Positions 57,501-64,000 of a stretch of 64,000 bases of DNA are shown here, piece after piece. The position numbers were made by a program, and so were the translations under genes. The notes under the pieces were generated by a model. The model was not told the DNA's origin. It did no database searches and saw only the letters and a list, made by a program, of their open reading frames with translations. Positions within the stretch are counted from its first letter, which is position 1. Each line of letters begins with the position of its first letter. The DNA is from Enterococcus innesii (GTDB lineage Bacteria; Bacillota; Bacilli; Lactobacillales; Enterococcaceae): NCBI GenBank assembly GCA_018982785.1, contig JAHHEN010000001.1:248001-312000 (forward strand), written 5' to 3'.

Positions 57501-57835
57501 GCTTCCCCAGAACCACTCAATTGAACCCGCCAGAACCAGCAATCTTGTGCCAATTGGAAATCAACTTGGTAATTGATGGACTGATACGTCCCGGTCCAGG
57601 TCAGCTGTTTGTCTGAGTAGGCAAAGGCACTGTCGGCATTTGAACCGATCAAGGGAATAAAGGACAATTCCCCCGCTTCACGCAGTCGTAGATAGATTTG
57701 ATTCAAACTGCCATCTAGCGCATTTCCGTTCAACTGATTGATCATCACACCGTGACTTTGGATCTCATATAAATCACCGTTTGGTAAAAACGTCACGGTC
57801 GTATTTGCATTATTCATCACTATTTTTTTCGTCAT
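54545..57835 (-). CDS. GH94 1,2-beta-oligoglucan phosphorylase (SOGP-like)
   Basis: A very large (1096 residues) cytoplasmic GH94 phosphorylase with no signal peptide. Phosphorolysis of beta-1,2-gluco-oligosaccharides gives glucose-1-phosphate. The length and operon match the Listeria innocua SOGP system, where a phosphorylase gene neighbours a GH3 glucosidase and an ABC sugar-binding protein. The catalytic-domain marks are GGAAWGTRDVSQGPTEYFLAL, FADDGNWPQWFMFDRY, SCYGDGDWDDTLQP with the probable general-acid Asp, and GGWRIYSSGPGIYMNQLISN near the end. AGGAAGG lies before the ATG. It is read downstream of the GH3 gene (gap of 15 bases). A cellobiose-type specificity is less likely given the length. 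Confidence 0.85.
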   Translation of the reverse strand: MTKKIVMNNANTTVTFLPNGDLYEIQSHGVMINQLNGNALDGSLNQIYLRLREAGELSFIPLIGSNADSAFAYSDKQLTWTGTYQSINYQVDFQLAQDCWFWRVQLSGSGEAELVYGQDLGNAAKGAVQSNEAYVSQYIDHHVSHDKDRIVLSSRQNQPQNGQFPLVEQGSFQALKGFSTDGYQFFGRRYKETNQPAALSQETLANEVYQYEFAYTALQTQWLTVSETPTEIVFYAAVKANQATAVNEPQFALETLKETYQGLSFDSLQATAQPRKSFGRPLTGLTFTTEEINERFAQQEAVEIVDEQLYSFFTPDYHHVVLKEKEAQMERSHGHILMSGQDLIVDQPILSTTVYMTGMFNSQIVLGNTNMNKLLSNSRNSLNLFKRSGQRIYLKDGDQWRILTMPSAFEMGLNSATWYYKTADDVIQVTTFTKANGRTIATTITSEQGRAYTWAITNQFVMGIDEAVPTAIISQDQQLLTIKGTADSPIAETYPELTYYLHAAQPFELTDETIFNVAVDDSTTVLTFAEQATVSFVIQGTLTGEPFVSETLDRQQEDTAYTAFVDDLLNQFELKHSQADVASFNHLARWYTHNMLVHYLSPHGLEQYGGAAWGTRDVSQGPTEYFLALNRPEMVASIIEHLFENQFADDGNWPQWFMFDRYEKQKADESHGDVIVWPMKVVSDYLEKTKDFAILEKELPYTDRATFLKTKTKASLFDHLKKEVAYIEANFLEGTYLSCYGDGDWDDTLQPNNSKLKKQMASSWTVALTYEVLKKLASQLQSVDPEYAKHLTELSAGIKHDFEKYMLADGTLPGFVYMEDSEHVELMVHPTDKKTGIQYRLLPMQQSMIGELLSPEQADHHVAIIKEHLQFPDGVRLMNRPATYAGGVSTNFKRAEQAANFGREIGLQYVHAHIRFTEAMAKLGREEETWQALGVINPIQIAQRVENAEIRQANAYFSSSDGDFKTRVEAQENFGKLKEAAVGVKGGWRIYSSGPGIYMNQLISNVLGIRTFVDHVELDPVLPAELAGLTLTYRLFDRPVEIVYHSASTPKVLINGEEISTEFAENRYRQGAFVLKKAALCAKLNENHTNTIDIYR

Positions 57836-57850
57836 AGAAACCTTCCTATC

Positions 57851-60001
57851 TTACCTAACTAATTGCAGGGTTGTTTGTTGGGTGTCTCGGCTGTTCCCAC
57901 CAATCATGATGTGGAATTTCCCTGGATCACTGCTTGCTTGTTGGTTGCTGTGAACATAGCGCAGCAGTTCTTCCGTGATCTCAAATTGAACGGTTGCTGA
58001 TTCGCCAGCCTCTAGCCAAATTTTCTTAAAGCCTTTCAGTTCTTTCACTGGGCGAACCACTTCACCGACTAAATCGCGAATGTAGCATTGGACCGTTTCC
58101 CAGACCGCTGCCGTTCCTTGGTTCGTAACCGTGATGGAAGCTGTGACCGTTTGATCTTTGGTCATAGTCGGCTGATCCAACGTCACCGCAGAATATGCAA
58201 CTGGGCTATAACTCAAGCCAAACCCAAATGGATATTTGGCATAATTGGAGACATCCAAATATTTTGAGACATATTTTTCATCCGGTGCACTTTCATAAGG
58301 ACGACCGGTATTGTCAACGTTGTAATACACAGGAACTTGTCCAACGGTTTCTGGGAATGACATGCTCAAGCGACCGCTTGGATTGTATTCTCCCCACAGG
58401 ATCTGAGCAAGTGCGTTTCCGCCTTCGGTTCCAGGGAACCAAGCCTCGACGATCGCTTTGGCTGCATCCACACCTTGCAAATCAAGAGGACGACCGTTAT
58501 AAAGAGTTACGATCAATTGCTCGTTGTATTCTTTCAAGGTTTCAACCAAGGACAATTGGGCTTGCGGCAAGCGAATGTCGCTGCGACTGGCAGCTTCGCC
58601 GCTCATCCATTCCTGCTCTCCTAATGCTAGGACCACTTTATCGGCTGCCTTCACTAATTCGATCGCTTCTTGGATCGCCGCTTCAGACGGTGCAAAATAA
58701 TCAAAGGGCTCTTGACCGATCAACAGATCCGCACTCAAGGCTTGAGCACCCTCCACTAATGTCACTACTTCTTCTTGTTTCCCTTGCCAAGACCAAGCCC
58801 CTAATAGATCACGGGAATGAGCACCTGGGCCCACGATCGCGACTTTTTCGGTTTTCTGCAACGGCAGAACACCTTCATTTTTCAACAACACCATTGATTT
58901 CTTTGCGATATCGCTGGCGATCTCTCGGTGTTCTTGAGACAAAACAGTGGCTGCTTCAGCGGCTTCATCAGCGCCGCGGTATGGATTTTCAAATAGCCCC
59001 AGCTCATTTTTTAAGGTCAAGATTCTTAGCACCGCTTCATCGACTAAGGCTTCCTCAACGGTGCCTTCTGCGATCAACTCTTTCAAGTTATCGGTGTAGC
59101 AAGTCGTCATCATCTCGATATCGACCCCAGCTTTGATGGCTAGTTCAGCGGCATGTTTTTCATCCTCCGCTGCGCCATGAGCGATCACTTCTTTGATTGC
59201 TGCCCAGTCAGAGATCACAACGCCTTCAAACCCGAATTCTTCTCGCAAAACATCGCGGAAAAGCCAGCGATTGGCCGTTGCTGGAATGCCGTCTACCGTA
59301 TTAAAGGAGGTCATCACCAGCTTGGCACCAGCATCAAGGGCTGCTTTATAGCCTGGCAAATAACTTTCTCGCAGTTGACGTTCTGACATATTGACCGTGT
59401 TGTAATCGCGACCACCGATAGCCGCACCGTAAGCCGCAAAATGTTTGACGCACGCAGCCACGCGGTTGAAATCCGTTCGCAGATCATCCCCTTGATAGCC
59501 TTTGACGAAGGCTTCAGCGAAGCGACTGTTCAAGTAAGGATCTTCCCCCGTCGATTCCATGACACGGCCCCAGCGTGGGTCTCTTACTAAGTCCACCATC
59601 GGTGAAAAGGTCACATGCAAGCCAGAAACAGCTGCTTCTTTGGCAGATACTTCCGCCATCTTCTCCGCTGCTGCCAAATCCCATGAACTGCCTAATCCTA
59701 ATGGAATCGGGAAAATCGTCCGAAAGCCGTGAATGATATCCGCCATCAATATCGTCGGGATATTCAAGCGGTTATTGGCGATATACTCTTTTTGGACGCG
59801 GATCGCTTCTTTCGCACCAGAAACACCTAGCGTTGTTCCCGCATTGTTGATGTTCTCTTGTGTCAGTCCTAAGTCGCCCATTGGACCGGTTTTCTCTTCT
59901 GCTTTATCTGAATAAAAAGCCGCTGCCAGTTGCAGCAACTGATCGATTTTTTCATCTAAGGTCATTTCTGAAAGTAGTTTGGTTAATTTCTGCTGTTCCA
60001 T
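57851..60001 (-). CDS. GH3 beta-glucosidase (sophorose-type by context)
   Basis: An enzyme of 716 residues with the GH3 N-terminal barrel, alpha/beta sandwich and a C-terminal fibronectin-like domain (KDQTVTASITVTNQGTAAVW). Marks are SPMVDLVRDPRWGRVMESTGEDP, CVKHFAAYGAAIGGRDYNTV, the nucleophile Asp in GVVISDWAAI, and sandwich-domain ALGEQEWMSGEAASRSDI with the likely acid/base Glu region. There is no signal peptide, so it works in the cytoplasm, presumably on sophorose or short beta-1,2-glucans left by the phosphorylase. It lies directly upstream of the phosphorylase in the operon. Confidence 0.9.
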   Translation of the reverse strand: MEQQKLTKLLSEMTLDEKIDQLLQLAAAFYSDKAEEKTGPMGDLGLTQENINNAGTTLGVSGAKEAIRVQKEYIANNRLNIPTILMADIIHGFRTIFPIPLGLGSSWDLAAAEKMAEVSAKEAAVSGLHVTFSPMVDLVRDPRWGRVMESTGEDPYLNSRFAEAFVKGYQGDDLRTDFNRVAACVKHFAAYGAAIGGRDYNTVNMSERQLRESYLPGYKAALDAGAKLVMTSFNTVDGIPATANRWLFRDVLREEFGFEGVVISDWAAIKEVIAHGAAEDEKHAAELAIKAGVDIEMMTTCYTDNLKELIAEGTVEEALVDEAVLRILTLKNELGLFENPYRGADEAAEAATVLSQEHREIASDIAKKSMVLLKNEGVLPLQKTEKVAIVGPGAHSRDLLGAWSWQGKQEEVVTLVEGAQALSADLLIGQEPFDYFAPSEAAIQEAIELVKAADKVVLALGEQEWMSGEAASRSDIRLPQAQLSLVETLKEYNEQLIVTLYNGRPLDLQGVDAAKAIVEAWFPGTEGGNALAQILWGEYNPSGRLSMSFPETVGQVPVYYNVDNTGRPYESAPDEKYVSKYLDVSNYAKYPFGFGLSYSPVAYSAVTLDQPTMTKDQTVTASITVTNQGTAAVWETVQCYIRDLVGEVVRPVKELKGFKKIWLEAGESATVQFEITEELLRYVHSNQQASSDPGKFHIMIGGNSRDTQQTTLQLVR

Positions 60002-60007
60002 TTTTAT

Positions 60008-60785
60008 TCATCCTTTGCTTTCTTCAAATTGGACTTCTGCTTCTAAAGGGAAATGATCGGAGGGAAAACGACGATCACAAGAATCCGTTAGACAGGCGGT
60101 TTTGACCACCGTGAAGCCTTTCGTATAGATATAATCAATTTCTTCTAATTCTTGCCATGGTAACGTATAAATAAAATTTTGATAGGAGCCTTTGGGTCCG
60201 TGATGAGGCTTTTGCCCATGTTCTTTGGCATTTTGAAAATGCTGCTCTAAATACCGATGCACCCGCTCCGTTGGCTCCGCATTCAAGTCGCCCATTAGTA
60301 ATACTGGATAACGTTCGATCTGATCTGCCAGTTGCTCAAAGATCACTTTCATCCCTTCAAAACGAGCCATTTCTGAAATATTATCTAAATGGGTCGTGAT
60401 GACAAGAAACGGCGGATTCTTTTTTCCTGTAAGACTGCCCAAACACATAATCGTGAATACGCAGCTTCTGGATGAATACTTGGTTCAGTCGGTTTCAATG
60501 ACAACCAAAACGAACCTGAAGCTAATAACTCGAAAGCCTCTTTTGATAATACAGTCCGATGCCTTCGCCTAAGCCATCACCGTCACGTTCAGCAGTGACG
60601 GAAGCATACTGCGCTAGCTTTGCTAAATCTGCAAATTGACTAGGTCGGGCTTCTTGGATCGCCAGAACATCCCAGTCGTAGTAATCGATCAAGGAGCAAA
60701 CCGCCTCCGATCGATAGTGCCATTGCCATTCTTGGTCATAGTCGGTATCGACTCGTAGATTGTAGGTTGCTACTTTCATCTTCAT
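60008..60785 (-). pseudogene. endonuclease/exonuclease/phosphatase-family protein, two frameshifts
   Basis: EEP-fold hydrolases cleave phosphodiesters or phosphate esters with a metal. The start MKMKVATYNLRVDTDYDQEW and VLAIQEARPSQ (catalytic Glu) are in the first frame; LLMGDLNAEP and PSDHFPLEAEV (GDxN and SDH) are in the last. Between, a third frame carries EAFELLASGSFWLSLKP. One base added at each of two T runs, 60541-60544 and 60420-60425, gives one protein of about 259 residues. The start overlaps the esterase stop. Similar genes occur in carbohydrate clusters, where the substrate may be a sugar phosphate; the substrate is unknown here. Confidence 0.82.
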
Positions 60786-62289
60786 TCATTTCCTTTGAGT
60801 AATTTTGTGATTTGCTGCATTTCACGACGGATTTGTTTCGCTTCGCCGCCCCCATGCCCTTTATTTAAGTAAATACGCAATTCTTTCGGTCCAGGAATCT
60901 TTTTATAGGAAACGAAGAAATCTTCCATGGGACAGATCGGATCAGCACTGCCGACCGATGTATAAACAGGACCAGTTATTCGATGAGCAAAATACTTCAA
61001 ATCAAAATAACTCATGACTTGATAGATCGTTTCCCGCGTTTCTGAAATTGTTCGATATACTCTTGGATCACCTGGTAACTTCCTGTTTTCTGTTCGATCC
61101 GATGGACAAGATTGGAGTGGCTTGGCACATCGGCAAACGTCGCAAAAATCGGGACGTTCGTTAATGCGTTGACCAATAAGGCGATGCCGCCTCCTTGTGA
61201 GCCGCCTCTTAAAATAATGCGCTGCGGATCGATTTCCGGTATCTGTTGAAGGACTTCTAGTGTGCGCAGACTATCTGCGACCAATCGCTTCATATAAAAA
61301 TCTTCTTTTTTCAAGATGCCGCGTCCAAAAGGTGCTTCATGCTGCGTGGTTTCATAAGGAACTTGATCTTGCGTGCGTCCTCCTTGTCCGCGATTGTCGA
61401 TGACAAGACAGCCGCAGCCGATCAGTAACCAATGAGCGAATTGGAACGGTTCTTGCACATGATTCATATAGCCTAAAAAATCAATCACGATTGGACAATC
61501 TGCCGCTTGTTCTGGCAGCAGCAGATGCCCATAGATCGTTTCATTACCAAGACTTTGAAAAGAAATCGTAAAACAATCGATCCCTTTCAGCAAAGGTGCT
61601 TGTTTGGTTCTTTCAAAGGCTAGCGGAAGGGCGTCAAGTTCTTGTTGGACCGAAGCCCAAAAACAGGATCGATCAGTCGCTGTGGATTCAGTCATTTGTC
61701 TCTTCCCCTTCGCTAATACTTTATTGAAAAACAACACTTGGATAAAGGCTGAGCCTGAGATCCCTAAACAAACAAATAAGAATAGGTTCACTTTGCTGCA
61801 CAATACAAAAACAATGATTGGGATCACCAGTAAAATGATCGCATTCGCCGTACTGCTAAGAACCGCATACGCCGTTTCTTTCGCTGTTTCTTGCAATGAT
61901 TGCGTAAACAAGCTGTACAAGAGGACGAACACGACAAGATACAGCGCAGCCAAGCTGACGAGGATCACAGCTAAAACACCAAAGTAAGGTGTAATCATCA
62001 TCAAGGAATAGATCAACCCAGCAAAGACTGCCACATACGCAATAACAAGACCTTCTAAGAAGAGCCCACGTTTGAGGTTGCTTAAGAATGCTTGCTTATA
62101 TCGTTGCCAAATCAGGACATCCCGTTCCTTGTACAATTGATCGATCGTCTGATACAGCGCGATCAATGCTGGTCCTGCGAGAATCAGCGTCATTGCTGGA
62201 ATCATAAAGAGAAAACTAACAATGATCATATCTGCTAAAAAAGCAAAGACCCGATAGTACCATCCTTCATAAGAAAATAGTCGATTCAT
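60782..62289 (-). pseudogene. DUF624 (YesL-like) membrane protein joined to an AXE1/CE7 acetyl esterase; C-terminus frameshifted
   Basis: Residues 1-200 (MNRLFSYEGWYYRVFAFLAD) are a DUF624 membrane protein with about five helices, as in the YesL of sugar-uptake operons. The rest is a cephalosporin-C deacetylase/acetyl xylan esterase: VIDFLGYMNHVQEPFQFAHW, nucleophile in RGGSQGGGIAL, and NKGHGGGE with the catalytic His. A base missing at 61033-61035 moves the end into another frame (MSYFDLKYFAHRITGP to 60782). A second base missing at the C4 run 61705-61708 probably fused two genes: with it, DUF624 stops at 61688 and the esterase starts at ATG 61695. The esterase would deacetylate imported sugars. 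Confidence 0.8.
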
Positions 62290-62440
62290 TATGATCCTCC
62301 AATCAAAACTTGCTGATTTGTGTTGTGAGTGCTGCGTAAACTTGTTTCTTGCCTTCTTGTGATTTTGGGTCGTTTCTCAACGTACAGTTTTCTGGGTTGC
62401 AGGTCTCACTCAGTGTGCCAATCGCAGTGATTCTTTGTAC

Positions 62441-62610
62441 GGTCACTACGCTCCCTGCGGTCGCCTAGTACTTTAAAACATCAGATTTTGCGCAAAGTGT
62501 GCGCAAAACCTGTGTTTCTTTGGTTGGTCACTACGCTCCCTGCGGTCGCCTAGTACTTTGAAACATCAGATTTTGCGCAAAGTGCGCGCAAAACCTGTGT
62601 TTCAAAGCAA
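62441..62610. repeat. two-copy 85-bp repeat with long hairpins
   Basis: Two units of about 85 bases (62441-62525 and 62526-62610) share GGTCACTACGCTCCCTGCGG, TCGCCTAGTACTTT and a hairpin. The hairpin has arms CATCAGATTTTGCGC / GCGCAAAACCTG around AAAGTG and extends in copy 2 to 62556-62607 (CTTTGAAACA / TGTTTCAAAG) with one bulge and one mismatch. Copy 1 arms are less perfect at the ends. It looks like a small REP/BIME-like element lying between the DUF624 gene and the solute-binding protein gene. Confidence 0.7.
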
Positions 62611-62651
62611 AGGAGAGGAAAGGTCTTTTTTTTGGCTTCCTTTCCTCTCCT
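62611..62651 (-). terminator. hairpin after the solute-binding protein gene
   Basis: GGAGAGGAAAG pairs with CTTTCCTCTCC around a loop that contains a T8 run (A8 on the minus strand). It follows the stop at 62659. The minus-strand T tract is short, so termination may be partial, which would let the operon continue. Confidence 0.5.
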
Positions 62652-62658
62652 ATGGGGG

Positions 62659-64000
62659 TTATTTTAGTCGTTCGCGGTTTTCGGCCATTTTTTCAGTTTT
62701 AATGTCTTTGATTGCATCCCAGTTGTTTGAATCTAAGAAGCTTTCAAAGTCGGTTAGTGTGCTGTCAAATGTTCCTTCATCTTTTGAACGGATCAATGAG
62801 ATGATCGTACTGTTGATTTTGGTTTTGATGGCTGTGTTTGAACGTGCTTCAGCAGTTCCGGCATCTGGATCCGTATTTTCGATCACAAAGTGTGGATACA
62901 ATTTGCCTTCACCCCATTCTTGCATTTGAGTCAACGCATTTTCGGTTTTGACTTTCAGTGCATTGACACGGTCATTGTTAAAGTAGTTGAAACGGCTGAT
63001 ACCATATTTTTTGTTGTAGCCTTCGTTGTCGGTTTGTTCCATTTCTTCTTTGATTTCTGGCAAGTAATCGATTTTGCCTTCATCGTTGTATTCATACGTC
63101 ACGCCTTCAACACCGAATTTTGTCAAAATTTGTCCTGGTTCATCGATCAAGTACGTGAAGAGTTGGGTTACTTTTGCTGGATCCGCCGCATCTTTTGTGA
63201 TGTAGTTGATCAACCAGCCAGAGATTCCTGTTTGGTTCAAGGTTGCTTCACGACCAGACGTGCTGGCAGGGCCATCGATTGCGATGTAGCGTGTGTCAGA
63301 GTTTTTCATGAATTCAGTGAAGTTCCCACCTTGTCCGCTCGTTCCTGCGACTAAGATCGTTGCATAGTCCCCTTGTTTTACTTTTTCATCATAGGTTGGG
63401 CCGTCATCAGTAAAGCTGTCATCACTGATGTTGCCGTCACGATACACTTGATTGAAGGTTTTCAACCATGAGATATATTCTTCATCTAAGTTACGGTCGT
63501 AGAAAGCACCATCTTCATCTTCTAATGGAACACCTAAGAAATCTTGCAATTTATCTAAGAATGGTCCTGCTGTTTCGCCGATCGTTGTGAAGCCCATCGG
63601 TGTCAAATCAGGGAATTTCTCGCTGATTTCTTTCATGACTTTCACATAGTTTTCTGGAGTCGAAACATCTGGTTTGCCTAATGCTTCATAGACATCTTCA
63701 CGGATCACAAAGTTGTCGTTGACGGGAATATTGCCGCTTTCGTAGTCTGCTGCTGTGTTGGAATAGTTTGGATAGCCATAAGTTTTGCCATCATCTAAAG
63801 CAAACCATTTGAAGGTATCTTCGGTCACGACATTCATCAAATACGGATCGTATTGTTCCGCTAAATCGTTTAATGAGTATGCCCAGCTATCAGCTTTTGT
63901 GGCTGCTTGACTGGTTTTATCCATCAACGTCACGATATCAGGCATATCACCACTTGAAATCAAGGCATTTAATTTCGAATCATCCCCTGAAATAAATTCA
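62659..64000 (-). CDS. ABC transporter substrate-binding lipoprotein, family 1 (cut by window edge)
   Basis: The frame is open to the right edge, so the N-terminus and lipobox are not seen; the first visible residues are EFISGDDSKLNALISSGDMPDI. Family marks are GYPNYSNTAADYESGNIPVN with an oligosaccharide-type loop, FVIREDVYEALGKPDVSTPENY, and MKEISEKFPDLTPMGFTTIG. It resembles LplA/YtcQ-type binding proteins of complex-sugar transporters. With the phosphorylase, GH3 and DUF624 genes downstream, a beta-1,2-gluco-oligosaccharide ligand is likely; permease genes should lie beyond the window. Confidence 0.88.
   Translation of the reverse strand, partial: EFISGDDSKLNALISSGDMPDIVTLMDKTSQAATKADSWAYSLNDLAEQYDPYLMNVVTEDTFKWFALDDGKTYGYPNYSNTAADYESGNIPVNDNFVIREDVYEALGKPDVSTPENYVKVMKEISEKFPDLTPMGFTTIGETAGPFLDKLQDFLGVPLEDEDGAFYDRNLDEEYISWLKTFNQVYRDGNISDDSFTDDGPTYDEKVKQGDYATILVAGTSGQGGNFTEFMKNSDTRYIAIDGPASTSGREATLNQTGISGWLINYITKDAADPAKVTQLFTYLIDEPGQILTKFGVEGVTYEYNDEGKIDYLPEIKEEMEQTDNEGYNKKYGISRFNYFNNDRVNALKVKTENALTQMQEWGEGKLYPHFVIENTDPDAGTAEARSNTAIKTKINSTIISLIRSKDEGTFDSTLTDFESFLDSNNWDAIKDIKTEKMAENRERLK

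Noticed and set aside
58195-59136. 313-codon open frame on the plus strand
   Set aside because: It lies fully antisense to the GH3 gene, has no ribosome site and an Arg/Leu/His-rich composition typical of a shadow frame.
62441-62610. CRISPR-like repeat
   Set aside because: Only two units, no separate unique spacers and no cas genes; the units are a tandem duplication with hairpins.

Overview
The window is a 64-kb stretch of a low-to-moderate GC Firmicute chromosome, most probably an Enterococcus. The evidence is the WxL surface-protein locus with DUF916 partner and Mga-type regulators, LPXTG sorting signals, and Met T-box and lysine riboswitch leaders. The E. casseliflavus/gallinarum branch is a guess; no rRNA or species marker is present. 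No tRNA, rRNA, CRISPR array or intact insertion sequence was seen.

Layout. 1-1.7 kb: arginine genes argC (cut by the left edge) and argD. 1.8-6.2 kb: a heterodimeric multidrug ABC exporter behind a TetR-type gene with a 30-bp palindromic operator. 6.4-7.4 kb: an LPXTG wall protein. 7.5-11.5 kb: a MurNAc recovery operon (mupG-murQ-murP). 11.8-12.3 kb: peptide deformylase. 12.4-17 kb: a methionine ABC transporter plus M20 hydrolase behind two tandem Met T-boxes. 17-19.6 kb: an NAD-flavoured cluster (isochorismatase-fold hydrolase, NiaR-type repressor, acetyltransferase-chorismate mutase fusion, sirtuin). 19.7-21.4 kb: a two-component system. 21.7-27.0 kb: an AT-rich island encoding an apparently undescribed RiPP-like system, followed by decayed ABC remnants and an intact ABC-2 transporter (27.9-29.6 kb). 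30.3-33 kb: a lysine-riboswitch-controlled amino-acid ABC transporter. 33.2-40.6 kb: BrnQ, two Mga-like regulators, a twin pair of small RNAs and small genes. 40.7-50 kb: the WxL surface locus. 50-53.6 kb: AT-rich accessory DNA with decayed genes. 53.6-64 kb: a beta-1,2-glucan (sophoro-oligosaccharide) utilisation operon with LacI regulator, GH94 phosphorylase, GH3 glucosidase, phosphatase-family and esterase proteins, DUF624 membrane protein and a solute-binding lipoprotein running off the right edge.

The RiPP-like island is the best candidate for a new system. A 33-codon precursor has a leader resembling lasso-peptide leaders (Y-x-K-P-x-I-x-V and Thr two residues before Gly) and a Thr/Pro tail. 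It is followed by a DxD glycosyltransferase, an HprK-like kinase, a PqqD-like leader-binding protein, an S24/S26-type peptidase, a peptide-type ABC exporter and a nucleotidyltransferase. No lasso cyclase or transglutaminase-type protease was found.

Important caveat: about twenty genes here are broken by one-base indels, and nearly every break is repaired by adding one base to a homopolymer run. This looks like homopolymer under-calling in the assembly rather than mass gene decay. It also explains two apparent gene fusions (DUF916-sortase and DUF624-esterase). Genes marked as frameshifted pseudogenes below should be read with that in mind; the genuinely decayed stretches are 27.1-27.8 kb and 50.9-53.6 kb.
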